This document shows, piece after piece, positions 50,205-63,262 of a stretch of DNA of 64,000 nt. The stretch is from Epichloe hybrida (lineage: Eukaryota; Ascomycota; Sordariomycetes; Hypocreales; Clavicipitaceae): assembly GCA_019022495.1 (NCBI GenBank), contig JAFEKR010000003.1, forward strand, positions 4,340,001 through 4,404,000. The letters are read 5' to 3'. Below the pieces are notes generated by a model that was given only the letters and a program-made list of their open reading frames with translations, searched no databases and was not told where the DNA came from. The position numbers were made by a program, and so were the translations under genes. Within the stretch, counting starts at the first letter, position 1, and each line of letters opens with the position of its first letter.

Positions 50205-52988
50205 TCATGTGATGATAGCTTGGCTGTCATCAGCCTCGCTCTCCGGTAGTCTGGTGTCCGTCATGGAATTGTCTTCCGCCTGAGACGCATCGGTAAAGGA
50301 CGTCAGCAACGAGTCCTTTCCATCCAGCAGCGGACCTGAGCTGCTGTGTGATGAGAGCAGACCATTTGCGGCACAAAGGCGATATTCTTCGCCACCTTTC
50401 GATTCGATGATGCCTTCATCCAAAGCCCATTGGATGAGCAAGCCGTCAGCTCCCAACATCGGCCCCTCGCCCCTTTCCATATGTCTTCCGACATGTTCAG
50501 TCCATTCGTCCCACGCATTGGGACCTTCGAAGCTCTTTTGGCATTCGGGTTTCGAGCACGCTGCTCGCTGCGGCGGCTGGCGTCTCGTCACCAAGCACGA
50601 TTGTTGCATTTCCTTGACGTATGCTTCCCATTCGAGTTGGATGCGACCGTCGCCTTGGGAGATGGCTCTTTTTATTTGAAAAGGAGCATGCATGCGGCGA
50701 AGGTGCTGCGTGAACAGATCCTTGCGGTTGAATTCACTCCCCTTGCCGTGGATGGCGCTATAAGGGCACGCAGAGCACCTGTAATACTGCAAGCACAAAT
50801 GCTGAGAGGCAATGTGTCTCTTCCACTCGTTTTTGGAGCCAAACGTGCTTGTGCAGCCAGCGAAAGAAAAGGCACATGGGAACGGCCTCGTATGCGCGGC
50901 AGCGATATGCTTGCGCAGCGACGAAAAGTCCTTGAACGGGGCATGGCTGCAATGGCTGCAATGCGTCTCTTGCTTCATTACAGAGCGCCGCGGCCCTCTG
51001 GCTTTTGAGTATGGGGTCGTCGTCGTCGTCGCCGTCGTCGTCATGTCAACCAGCATGGCTGGATCGTTGCCCAGATAGTCGCCCGTTGTTTGGGACAATC
51101 TGGCTTTTTCGCGTGCGACGTCCGAGATGGCCTCCGGCAGCAGGGTTCGCATACGCTCCGCCGGGGCTGCTTCGTCGCTTCGGTGACGCACATGACTGAG
51201 AGCCTTGAGCTGCTCAGCAGCTTCCTGCATCTCGGCCGAGTCCTCCACATCATCTTTAGACTTGAGAGCTTCGACGCCAGGTGGCGGACGGGACGGGCTG
51301 CTTTGGGGCAAAGGAACTGCTCCGTCGCTCTGAACGTTGTTGTCTCGAGAAGCAGAGGAATGATTCAGATTCTCGGTGTCCCGGGAGTTTCTGGCCGGTG
51401 TGCCAGTTGCGAGTTCTCCTCCCGCGTCCGATAGTATTCTCCCGTCCTCCACCTGCTTCACAGATGGCCGCACACCGGCTGGCCCTACAAGTTTCTCATA
51501 CAAGTGAATCATGTTGTGGGAGCTGATGTAGCCCAAAAAACAGCAGACTTTGTCGTGCTGCACAACGTTCCATATGGACTGGGGCATGGAAACGAGCAGC
51601 ATTGTTGGCGGGCCCAAAAACATTCCCTCGACGGCAATCCTCGACCCAAGCGGTGGTCGATTTTGAAGCCACTGGTTGAAGAACGACATGTCGGGACTGG
51701 CATCTCCGACGAATGTTGTGCAAACTAGTATTCGTGTTTCGTCAAATCGAAGGTCTGCAACCGACTCTGGGTCAATCAAGTCATCTTCACGGCCAGGTTG
51801 GGTTTGAACATCCGCAAAAGCCGTCTCGTTCTGGGAATCGGTGGCTGGTCTTGGTGGCAGGGGGGCCAGACTGAGATATTGGCTTTTGCCTGGTGTCAAA
51901 CTGAAAAAAAGTGGCAACCAGGACTGCATCGTGCTCACAGGTCTCCCAACATGCGCATTGTGCAATTGCTTTTGTGCTATAATCTCCTCGTAAAACTTGT
52001 TCACACTGAACGGCCGGCCGTTGTGCAGGTTTTGTAGGGCGTCAATCATTTCCGTGGTGAACGAACGGGATCCCTTCTCACGAGAGTTGTGTCTATGTTC
52101 GGGAGTAAAAGCAGCAATGCCTTGTTTTATTCCATGGCTGCCAGCGGTCGGGGGATCGGGTATGCCACAGCTGTCAAGCAAAAGCAGGATATCGGACTGG
52201 GCATCCTCGAACAAGCATCTGACACCATCCCATTTGAGTTTGGCTGCATCGTCCCGAGCATTGCTAAAATGATGAAAAAAAAATTGATAAAAAACATCGA
52301 AGATTAGACATGGCTTAGGTGCACGTCCTGTCCTGGCTTCGGCAGACTTACCATGCCCAGTACAGATGACCTTCACCACCAAGATATCCGTGGCCAGCGT
52401 AGTATATGACTAATAAGTGATTCGGTCGGGCATTTTCGAGAAATGAAGCCATCTGTACACCAAGCTTTATGCTTGGGTTTGGCACGGATGGAATCTGCCA
52501 TCGGTGTGTGACATAGTTGTATTTGTTATGTAGTATATTTTCGAAGGCCGTGATATCCTCGTCCACTGATGGGTCTTCCTCCCAACTCAATAGCAGCACG
52601 GAGACATCAACATATGGCAGTCGTTCAGTCTGACGCTGGATGAGCATGGCAGCGTCTTGGAGGTGTCTGGCGAAGGACTCAAAGTCCTGTCGCTCAGTAA
52701 GCGGTGCGTCATGATTGGCATGGTGTTGGTTTTGTGGAAGCTAATGAATGACCTGGTCAGTCGGACATGCCAATGCGTCGTCGCATTGGAAGGAGGGGGG
52801 TAAGCATTTCCTCGTGCGGATATGTTGTCGTGGCTCACCGATGGTTCGTGTGCGTACTGATTGGCAAGAGGCTGCGTGATGGGGGCCGGCGAAGCGTTGA
52901 CCTTGGGAGCCAACTTCCTTTTTTTAGTAGACGGTTCCATCGACAGATGAGCACCGGAGAGGGCGGCCGCAGAATTGGTCAAGGACAT
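50205..52988 (-). CDS. Caspase-like protein fused to a C2H2 zinc-finger array
   Basis: Three exons on the minus strand (52988-52839, 52740-52352, 52263-50205) join in phase to give 865 residues. The N-terminus has a basic KKRKLAPK signal. A peptidase-C14/caspase-like domain follows, with the catalytic His in LLVIYYAGHG (about residue 167) and the Cys in ILLLLDSCG (about residue 212). The intron between them rebuilds YWACNARDDAAKL. The middle is weakly conserved and contains a Ser/Pro-rich linker. The last 200 residues carry several C2H2-type fingers (HCSHCSHAPFKDFSSLRKHI, then CAFSFAGCTSTFGSKNEWKR, then CSACPYSAIHGKG, then ACSKPECQKSFEGPNAW) of the form found in many fungal zinc-finger proteins. 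A nuclear regulator with a protease or protease-like sensor domain is possible; both catalytic residues are present, but activity is unproven. Confidence 0.85.
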
Positions 52989-54616
52989 GCAAAGATATTA
53001 GACTGCGAGAGGAGGCAGGAGGAAAGAAGCTACGTGGAACAGGCCTTGGGACAGCCAGAGCCAGAAAGGCGGTAATGCCGGGTTGTGTCAGGACGAGGCA
53101 GATTGGCCCGGCGAGCCACACAGCGAGGGTACGACGCCAAACAACGCAGCAGCAGAGATAAGAGAGTGCGAAGATGGACTGCAGACGAAGGCTGCTAATG
53201 AGTCCATCGATTGGTTTCAATGCTTGCGCCAGAAGAATTGGAAGAGGGGACAGGAGGACGTGGGTTTCGAGGCTGCAAGTGGTGGACTAAAACAAGCTTG
53301 GCTCGCTCGTCGGCTTGGCTTGGCTCGGCTTGGCTGCTTGGCTCGGTGTTCACTGCTGACTGGGGAGGGCCGGAGTACGAGGCGAAACCGCAAGGCTGGC
53401 ACCAAATCAGAGCAAGTGAGGGCTGAGGAACCCACCCAGGGCTTGAGGATTTCAGGACGTAGCAGCGTCAGAAGGAACACGGCCAGGCTTCGTTGTCATT
53501 GGCTGATAGCCGAGGAAGCAGAGGCAATCTTGGCTACTACCTTCCATGTACCTTCTGGAGCCACTCAGCCTAGCTAGCCGGGCGGCGGGGAATAGCCCCG
53601 TGAGACCAGCTTTTGGCCTTGCACCCCGCCAACCCTCCAACCGCACGACGCAAATTCATCGCGGCGGGTAATAATGAATGGTAATGCTGGGAAACTGCCC
53701 GACTTGTATGTACATGACGAAATCCCCCGTGTACTGCGCAGAGTAGTGGTGGGCCGTGGCTGAGCTTCATCAATGCCGTTTTGCGACATTCAAGGTGAGC
53801 TCAATGGTGACGGACAACTCTTGCCCTGTCCCGAAACTCGGTCTAGCTCATCACATCATAACTTTTGGTGTGAACCGACAGACACCTACACCACTATACA
53901 TCCAAGGCTCGTATGCGCGAGCGGTGCGAATAGGAGGCACAAATCGAAATGATACAGAAAAGAAGAGCTGAGGACATGTTTGCGCTGTGAAGCCGTTGTG
54001 ATGGATGCGATCTACCAGATTGATGATGTGTGACGAGGCTCAGCCACGGGCCAAGACGGCTAGCCATGCGAAGCGATGCGAAGCAAGGGAAATCCCTGCC
54101 ACTCATGCTCATGAAACGAATGGCAGCCAATCTTCGCAGTCTTTGACGTGTACATGCGGAGTACAGTTTGGTTCTATTTTGGTCCTCTTACGCACAAGTG
54201 CGGGTGATATTCGGTGATACTCGATGCTCAGGCCCATCATTCATGGAGGCCTCAATCTTTCGAAACGACTCGACGAGGGGGACAGTTTAGTTAGCACTAG
54301 CAAGGCCCTGAGTGGTGGTGCTAAACAGAGTTGTACAAACAAAGTGTCACAAGGTAAGCACGCCCCCCCCCCCCGCCTTTGTCCGCTGCGCCAGAGCCAG
54401 AGGGTTGCGTCACAGTCTGAGCACTTTGTCCAATACTCACTCCGGCACGGCTGACAGATCAGAACATCTCTTTTTCTTCTCAACAACAGCACCGCACACC
54501 CGAAGAGCTGCGACAAAACCTCAGCCTGAGCGACCATTTAAGCAATACTATAAAGGATCCTTCACACGTACCGATACTAGTTCTACAAGACGGCCTTTCA
54601 AGCCTCGTCGTCCAAA
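52989..54616. other. Divergent intergenic region
   Basis: About 1.6 kb between two divergent genes. Contains a short GGCTTGGCTCGGCTTGGCTG-type repeat near 53310-53345 and a C-run near 54364. No gene recognised. Confidence 0.5.
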
Positions 54617-56605
54617 ATGGACGCTTACGGCGTGCGCAGAAAGGATACCACCAAGGGTCCGCCAATTCGCGTCCTGTCTCTAGGTACATCATGCCGCTCT
54701 CTGACACGCCGGACATGACTGACTAAAAGACCACACAGATGGAGGAGGCGTGCGTGGCTATTCTATGCTCATCATCATCCAGGAGTTGATGCACCGCACC
54801 TTTGTCGAAGTCGAAGGACGAGCCCCCCGACGTCACGAGATACCTAAACCATGCGACCACTTCGATCTCATCGTGGGCACTGGTACGGGCGGCTTGATCG
54901 CTCTGATGCTCGGTCGCTTGCGCCTTGACTTGGAGATATGCAAGGAGCTGTACGTCCGCATGACGCGGATGGTCTTCGAAACGGATAAGACGATTGCCGG
55001 TATTCCATACCGGTCAACACTCTTCAAGGCAAGCAAACTGGAGGAGGCTATACAACAAGCAGTTCAAGAGCATACCGTACATGAGAAGGAAGGGAATGAT
55101 TGGCGAGAAGATGCAGACCTGATGAGCCCTCTGAACGCCGCCCAGTACTCCAGCGCATCTGGTCCAAGGCGCAACGTGAGCAACGCGAGCACCGTCAGCT
55201 TCAGCGCTCGAAGTCCATCTGCCCAGATGGCTCGACCAGCTTTCAACTCGAGGTATGGTAATCCACAAGCAAGATTATATGATGGACGAGAGAGCAGAAC
55301 CAAAACGTAAGTCGCAGGTTGCATCAGAGTCTCTGCCCTTTTCTCTCGCCTCTTTCCTTTCCTAGCAGGCGACTAAAATAACATGAGATTTCTAGTGCTG
55401 TGACAGCAATATATAAAGGTTCGCCGCGCGGCTCACCTCCTGCCATGTTGCGGTCGTATGACTCAAGACGTGAGCCGCCACCCGAATTTGATTGTAAAAT
55501 CTGGCAAGCCGGTCGCGCGACCAGCGCCATTGGTCTAGCCTTCAAACCTGTCCGCATCGGCCAGTCCATTTTCCACGACGAGGGCGCCGGAAATTTCAAC
55601 CCCGCTCCCGACGCGCTGGATGAGGCCGTGGTAAACGAGTGGCCCGGTCGCGAGATAGGCGTGTTCGTCAGTGTGGGAACCGGTCGACGCCCCAAATCCA
55701 GCGATTCGAATTCCCACGCATGGTACGACGGATTTTTGGGCGAATATTCCGAAGCACGAAGAAGGTTGATCTCCAAGATTGAGGGATGTGAAAAGATCCA
55801 CGAGTTCATGCTGAGAGAGCACCTGACGAAACGGGGTGTGAATGTCGAGAATTACTACCGACTCAACGTGGAGGTCGGCGTGGGCGAGTTTGGAATGAAT
55901 GAATGGCATCGATTGGCAGACATCAGCACGGGCACGCGGCGGTACATGGCTCGCGAAACCGAGCAGAAGATGATCCATGGCATCTCGACCAAGCTGGCCA
56001 AGATCCTCAAGGCCAAAGTCAGGTGGGAACGCGCCCAGCAGGGAATCCCGGAGCTCATCAAGTCCGATTCGGCGACCAATTTCGAGATGCCTTTTGCAGT
56101 AGAACTTCCCGGCGATACCCCAAGCTCGTTCCAGCAACCGCCGCAAAGTCCACCTAGTCGATCCTCGTTCGAATCAGGGTCCGACAGTCTACAAGTCGGA
56201 CCGGACCAGTTGGGCTCACCTCGCAGTTCGCATGATCGCACACGTCCAAACACGGCCGCTTCTCGAGCCACGGGAGACTATCCCGATCGCCTGACAGTCG
56301 CAGCCCCATCACCGAATCAATACCTCAGCGCGGCATCAGGCGCGGACAAGATTGCCATCATGAGTCCAGATGAGCATCCTCGGCCAGCCCCCTCTCAGCC
56401 AGTCGCGCCGCCTCCAACGAGAATCGAACCGCCTCCGCTGCCGCCCAAGACGCCGTTACCTGACGCCAGCGATCGCCGGCGCTCATCACAGGCTCCCACT
56501 CCGTCACGTCTCTCTCAGGCATCGATTGCGCCGTACCCCGTGGACGATGACGAGCTTCCCCCGCCAGTCAACATGGCTCGCAAACCCGAGTACCGGGCGC
56601 ATTAG
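54617..56605 (+). CDS. Patatin-like phospholipase-fold protein lacking the nucleophile serine
   Basis: Three exons (54617-54683, 54739-55306, 55396-56605) in phase give 614 residues. The first junction rebuilds the oxyanion-hole motif LSLDGGGVRGYS (about residues 20-31). The nucleophile elbow, normally G-x-S-x-G, reads VGTGTGGLIALMLGRLRL (G71 where Ser is expected). The later Asp region reads FHDEGAGNFNPAPDALDEA, where active patatins have DG[GA]. A fungal family with this GTGTGG elbow exists as far as I recall, so the change is probably not a sequencing error. Lipase activity by the usual Ser-Asp dyad is unlikely. The C-terminal 180 residues are Pro/Ser-rich and disordered with PPPLPPKTPLP-type SH3-ligand motifs. 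A lipid-binding or regulatory role is inferred. Confidence 0.88.
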
Positions 56606-57388
56606 ACCGTCTACAACCGCACAAGAGCACACCGAACCGTGTTTGCTCTCGCGTGCTGTTTCTTTGTCTTCTTTTTTCGTTTTCTTTCTTTCTTTTTCTG
56701 GACAGATGTGTTTCATCTGCGCAGCGGTGAAAACGGCGTTGGGGGAGTTATTGGGCGGCCTTGATGAACAGCACAGCACAGCAATTTGAATCTCGGGTTT
56801 TGTATTGTGGTGAATTTTGAGTTTACAATGACAGAACGAGCGAGGATCTCGGCACGCTCCACTTGGGAAGCAAGCAGTTGCAACGATTTGTCCGCCGCAT
56901 GTCTATATACCTGAATTTGTAGTCCGTATAGCCCTATAGCACTATCGGTAAATTGATGCAACCATCATGGCTAGATGGTGGTGCATTTGTTGAGAGTGCA
57001 AGTGTTTCGCCACAATCGGTGTCGAGTTCTCCAGAACTGGAAGTACATGGTCATGCGGTCTCGGGAAAAGGCCACCTGTTCACTTTACACAAAGGGACTA
57101 CTCCAACGGCTAAATACGTGATACTGCAAGGTCATGTACCGTAAAAGACTCAACGCAAAAGACTTGTATGAATGCGGGGAAACGCCAGCTTGAACGGAAT
57201 AGTGGGTCTAAAAATGACGGATTTCAAACGACTGCGCCGAATTTGAAGCGACTGCGCCTATTACGTGCATCACACCCTCAGCATCGCCCCGTCCTCTGCT
57301 TGTGCGGAGCAGGGACATCCGATATCCCCGCGCTCAGACGCACATCAGGTGATTTGGCTGCGTGCCGTACAAGTGCTCGTGGGAGAGG
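56606..57388. other. Spacer between the patatin-like and Zn2Cys6 genes
   Basis: 3' flank of the patatin-like gene and promoter of the Zn2Cys6 factor. A T-rich/CT-rich stretch lies at 56665-56700. No gene recognised. Confidence 0.45.
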
Positions 57389-59927
57389 ATGGGCTTCGAC
57401 ATGTTGCAGTTGGATCGCGGCGCCGTGCCCAGAACCAGGTATCCTTCAGCATGCAAGGAATGCCGAAGGCGCAAACAAAAGGTATGCTGGTCCGGCTGAG
57501 CACAAAACCCTCCTCTCGTCGCTTCCTCACGGACATGGGGACACTCTCTGGTGCGCAGACGGCAAAGGAACGAACGCCTCGCACAGTCAGCGACGATGGC
57601 ATCGATGGCATCGATCATGAGAGATGATGCCTTGTGCTAATGCCGTGCCACGCGCCAGTGCTCGCTCACACATCCGTGTACAAACTGTGCGCGACGCTTC
57701 CCCCAGCCTGCCTGCGAGTATGGTGTCGCCAAGACAAAGAGGTAAGATTCTCCCCCAGAAGCTGATCAGTTGGTCCTGTGTATTGGTGCACTTGGGCGCA
57801 GCGTGACAGTGCAGTGTGTCTGCTTGGACGCGATCGTATATATACGCGTTCAACATGGAGGGATACTACTAACATTGAATGACCATCTGTGGCAGACCAT
57901 CGTGCGGGTCGCCGCCAGGGTCCGAAAACGCTCGGATTCGACCCGGCGGCAGTGGTCTCTATACTCATCTTGACCTGGATTCGATCCACGACGCAATCCT
58001 CGACGTTGAGGGAGGCATCGACCCGGGAGCTGCCGTGGACAACCCTTCGGGCACACAACCGCATGCACTGCCGACAGCATTCCGACGCACAAATCGGGAG
58101 CGACCCGTGTACTCCATGAAGGGCGAGTCGTGGGCCGGAGACAAGCCGTTCGTCGTCAAGTTTCGTGACAGTTCGGGACTCTTGGGAGACAGGACCCTCG
58201 CCGAATTTGTTCAATTCATCTTGCAAACGCGCCTCAGAGTCGCCAATCGCATCGTGCAAGACGAGTGGGAGATTGACGGCAAGCAGTTGGTGCGAGCACT
58301 TTTATCACAGGGCCAGCCGAGCAGCAACATATCATCGTTGGATGAGCAGATGCACCGCCTCCCCATGGAACCAACAAAAATGAACAAAGAACTGGTTCGA
58401 ACCCGTAAGATACAATTGGCGACCGTTAGCATCATGGACGGCTCGGAGTGGGACATGGGGGGCTAACTCTGCCAACAGATCTGCAGCTCCTCAGCCGATT
58501 CAAAGCCTCGCTTGATGGCAGCCCACGCCCCAACAACAGATTCATGAAGCATTGGGTTCCATTCTCAATACAGGACAGGCTTGTGCTGCATGTCATTCTT
58601 TGCACCACGGCCAGTTTCTTACATGAGACTGGACGACTTCCAAAGATGCTCTTACATATTCATCGGGCCACCACGACCAGCATGTTGAACGAGTACATCA
58701 GCTCCCCGACACTGAGCACAAGTGACTCGGCCATGCTTGCCGTGTGCCAACTGATACTGACGTCGTGGTACTGGAGTAGTACAGAGGAACTGCATGCTCA
58801 TATGGCTGGCTTCAAAAGAATGATCCAGCTGCGCGGAGGATGTCAAAACCTTGGAATGCAAGGTTACACGAGCAAATTCGCTCTCATGTAAGTCCATCCC
58901 TCGTGAACCATGTCCCCCGTCTTCCCGACGCCTTTTTGGGGGACTTATCCGGGAATAAATAAATTTGCTGAGATTTGGATGAAGCAACGACATCGTCATT
59001 GCTCTGTGCCATGATACAGAGCCGCTCATGTTTGGGCAGCCGGGGTTTGAGTTTGAGGACCCCTTCCGAGTTCCGTTGCAAGTCTCCTTCAATTCCCCGC
59101 TGCTCTCCAATGGCCCGCCTTTTCTTATTCCGTCATCAACACTGCGACTGCACAAGCCAACATCCGAGATCCTTGACAGCACACGAACGGTTTTTCAAGC
59201 CGTCATGGAATTGCCAGACGATCCCGGTGAGGCAGAGTTGGGCGCAGTCAGTGAACTGGCCAGGTCCTTGCTGAACTATCTGAGCCAACTGCCCGAACAA
59301 GTGCTCATGGAGGCCGACGCCGGCCACGACGACTCCCCCGCCGCTTCTGCGAGACAGAAGCGAAGGCGACAGGAGAGCGACGACCCGACGGCATCCTCAA
59401 AAATGAGGCGAAATGATTACACGGGCGCCAGGTCCACGCGTAACGAAATACCGGACATGGTATATCTCTGCGTCCGGCTGACGGCACTGATTTGGGCAAA
59501 GGCCATTCTGCAAAGGGTTCCTACCAGCCACATCTGCACTGAGACCGAGTTCGCGCGCATCTGGAGCTTCGCTTGGGCTGCAGGGTTGCAAAGGTGGTCA
59601 AGCCTCAGCGGCGTCTTCGCCTGGATGAACCTGGCCATTGCACCGCTCTGCCACAAGACGATACACGCCCGAATGGTCAAACAAATGACGGTGACGGCGT
59701 TTATGTACATGGGAACAGAGAACTGGCATGTTGCGGCGGACATGGCAACGGCTGGGCTGAAGATGCAAGCATGGCTTCGGGCGGGCAAAGACAGCAAGCC
59801 GTTGGGCAGTCTGACTGGTGCATCTGGGGGAGAGCAAGCCATCGAAGACTTTGGCTTCGTGTTCAAGGAGAACGTTATAGATTTGCCGGATCATCGATAC
59901 GAGAATCAGTCAGACGAAGGAGAATAA
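57389..59927 (+). CDS. Zn(II)2Cys6 transcription factor with fungal_trans_2-like domain
   Basis: Five exons (57389-57481, 57659-57741, 57896-58404, 58479-58887, 58985-59927) in phase give 678 residues. The zinc cluster is split by a 177-nt intron: RYPSACKECRRRKQK in exon 1 and CSLTHPCTNCARRFPQPACE in exon 2. Together they form CX2CX6CX5CX2CX8C, the six-cysteine binuclear cluster of Gal4-type factors. Downstream, LQLLSRF, QDRLVLHVILCTTASFLHET, MLAVCQLILTSWYWSS and HMAGFKRMIQLRGG followed by NDIVIALCHDTEP are typical of the fungal_trans_2 regulatory domain. It is expected to bind CGG-type half sites in the nucleus; targets unknown. The first ATG is chosen because the cluster lies within 30 residues of it, as usual. 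Confidence 0.88.
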
Positions 59928-62900
59928 AATGGGTCCCTGCGTGATGCAAGTCCATAGACTGATGATGTTGGCCGGGCATTTTGTGTCGAGATGTGGTCGT
60001 GGAGCAATGGACTTAACATCGCGGGGCTCAAACAGCGCTTTTTTGGGGGGGGATGATGTCGTGAATGACGAATTTGGTGGACTGCCTACGTTTCCTGTGC
60101 CCTTGGAATCACGGGAGGTCATTTCTCTTGTAAATTTACGTGGAAAGATGTCTCTTCCGTCGTGGGCCAAGTTACCACCGAGTTGAGCTCGGAAACACAT
60201 TGCTTCGACTCTTGCTTTGTCCGGGGTGTTTCCTTTTCACAGCAATCTGCACGGACAAACATCACCGAGTACCCATCCTGCTCCTGCTCCGCCGGAAGCA
60301 AAAGACGCGAGACAACGAAAAGTCGTCGCTGGACATGATGACCGGGCTCGATGGTTGGCCCTTGCGAAACCCTCCCTGACCAAACAAGGGGGGGTAAATT
60401 AGGTGTCCTGAATAATAATGATACATGAAAAAGGAGGTCCTTTGAAGCCGGGGCGACCATTGTTCTCGCACCTCGCGTAGAATTTTTTAAAATTGGGTGG
60501 GGGGGGTAAAAAGCAATCACGAGGCCGAGGGGGAAAAATCCCTGTGAGGAGGTTCGGCTGTTGTGGATAATGCGGCAAGGTTCTTGCGGGTGAATTGACG
60601 GTCCCCTCTACAGGGTAGCCAATCACATGTACATCGCAACGTTCTGTTTGAACACGAATTCTACCACACCGCGGTCTTGGGAATTGATCTACAGTATGGA
60701 CCACAGATGGGAGGAGTCAATGACTCGGTCGACGAACCTGTCAGGAATGTGACGACTTTTTTTCGTCGCACGTGTGCCCATCTGATGTCAAACGTTGCCG
60801 CGGTCAAGGTTTACTAGTTGTGAGAATAAGCTTCAGTTGGTGGCAAACATGGTTCTGGCCGAGGACGTTGGGGACAAGTTGCCCTTGAGTCAATGGCCGG
60901 GGAAGGGCCGCATGTTGGTTGATGGATGGGCAGCCTGGCTGCGCCCCCATTCGGGGTTCTGTAGCTGGACACGGACGGATCTTTGGAGACGCCAAACTGC
61001 AAGTAGGAAAGATTGAACGGTTGTCATTCCTGGCAGCTTAGACGAGGATGGCCAGCAAGTTGTAGGCTTATTATGGGCATCAAAGAGATGCTTTTTACTC
61101 GCCGTAGATGGAATGTAGCGTTGTTTTCTGAAATTGAACAGCCACAGGCAACCAACCGTAACTAAAAAGCTACCAGGTTCTCCAACGACCCTGACGTCGT
61201 AGTCGAAACTTGGATCGCCAAACAAAAGTCTCGCTGCAGATCAAGCTGCTCACCAAGCGCATGGACTCAGGTCAGGGCAGCCCGGATGAGAGTTGTCTAG
61301 CAATCACCAGGCCCTTTCCCTTGTGCAAGCAAGCAAGCGAGCTTGCGATGGCGACTCGGTCCGCGTTGGAATGGAGATGAGACGTTTGAGACTTTTTGGT
61401 CTTGGCTATTCCTGGTTCGAATGTCACCCACCCTGCGTCCACGTCCTTCCCGCAACAAAGTCGTAGTCATGTATGTAATATGCATATTCTTTGGAGCCGA
61501 AGCGGAGACACGATATCGACAGCCTATTGCCTCGACGAGAACTGGCTAACGCGACGCGGTTGTCTGTACATGGGTACGGCGTGAAAAGCAAGGCTCGGCA
61601 TCCGGAGATGGCGGCGACAATGCGATACATGCCCGCGGGTGTGTCCGGAACGAGGTGATGATCATGGTCTTCTCCGTATGTAGAAAAGTTGCATGTCGGC
61701 ACCGGCAGCTGGTTTCTTTTGCATCGGCCGCGTCATCCTTGTCGACGGCAAGCCGTCAGCTGCAGGACGCGGCCGCCAATGATGGCTCGAAACTAGGAGC
61801 CCCCACCATGGGTGATTGGATGATTGCGACCTCGTGTGCTTGCGGCTTGTGATGAACCCGCATGTACAGCAAAAGACCTTGATGAGCCCCGTCTTCTTTG
61901 CCACATTAAGGTACCTGGCTTGTATCCAGGAGTATAAACATAGTGGGGTGTACATGCCCCCATCGCGCCCGCGTCGGTAGAGTTCAAACGAAGCGCGGAA
62001 GATGGGGACAACGGCGCCACCATTGCCACCATTCACATTCAAGCCCTCCGCGAAAAGGGGTGGGAGAGCAGAGGTTTTCCTTCTGCCTTGTTGGGCTGGG
62101 CTGTGATGACACTGATGAGCGGTCGCTCGCTGATGGATCGGATCTCACCTCGCCCTGCAAGGGCCCAAGGCCGCCCGGCACATCCGCCGCCACTTGTGAC
62201 GACGTCGTTTGCACATGTTTTGATCTTCCTCCCGACCTCGCGCAGGCGGCAGGTGCAAGTGCAACACCATTTGTCTCTGGCGGGAATCAAGAGAAAGACG
62301 CGCGACGTGATTGTGATTGTCTCTAATTATCCAATCCAGCCGACAGGTTCGATTCGTTGGACGCAGCACTGCGACGCCTTGGGCAATGGATACTCTCGTG
62401 GGCAAGACCAGTTCTTGTCCGTGTCTTTGTTATGCTCCCTTCCCCCCCCCCCTTTTCCCTTTTCTTCCCTTTTTAATGTTCTTCTCTTCCTGCTCCCCTG
62501 GTCATATTTTCTTTTTCTCTTCACTCCTCGCCTCGGGCTCGCCCACCCACTACATGTAAATTACTGAGGAGAGGAGGAGCGGAAAGACACACGTGCGTGA
62601 GACATGGACCCACCTGAGGCATGCTCAAATGATAATCACCGCGGATCGCCAATCAAAAGACACTGTGCCAGACCACCCTTGCCTGTTCGGGCTGCACCGA
62701 GCGCCACCTTGTCGAATGCCTGGAGGCTGGTACACATGTACATGCGGACCAGAGTTGTTCCATGACCTCCACCCAGCCCCCCCCCCTCGACAAATCCTCC
62801 CCGGATTTGTCTCACTTCACTCTCGTCGGACCCAGATTCGAGTGACGACCGCCACTGATTCCAACGCGAAAGCGTCAGCCTGCTTCAGAATCCCCTTCAT

Positions 62901-63262
62901 CCTCCTGGTCTTTTCTGCGCAATGACTAGCCCAGATCCGCCCCTCCATTGCCACATTAACCTTTTCCCGTCCCCGTCATAACCTACCTCTTGATGGCAGT
63001 GCGAGCCTGTCAGCCCGGCTCCCTTGCCTACTCTACGACGGGTCTCCCTTCCATCTCTATTCTATTTTTTTTATTTTTTTTTATTCCCCCGTATGCCACC
63101 GTATACCTCTACATCAACGCGACCACGTTTTCCGACGACGACGACGACGACGGCCTCTTTCTCCTCCCTGGGTGCTCGGTATCTGCCTGTCAAGTATAAT
63201 GGGTGTCTGGGCTGCGAGAATCACGCCTTAATAGATTGTAATCTGGCGTCGCATTCGCCGTC
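59928..63262. other. Gene-free stretch
   Basis: About 3.3 kb with no supported gene. Small homopolymers occur (G-runs near 60041 and 60500, C-runs near 62445 and 62779). The right end is T/C-rich with a short GAC repeat at 63136-63150 and is probably the promoter of the following gene. Confidence 0.45.
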
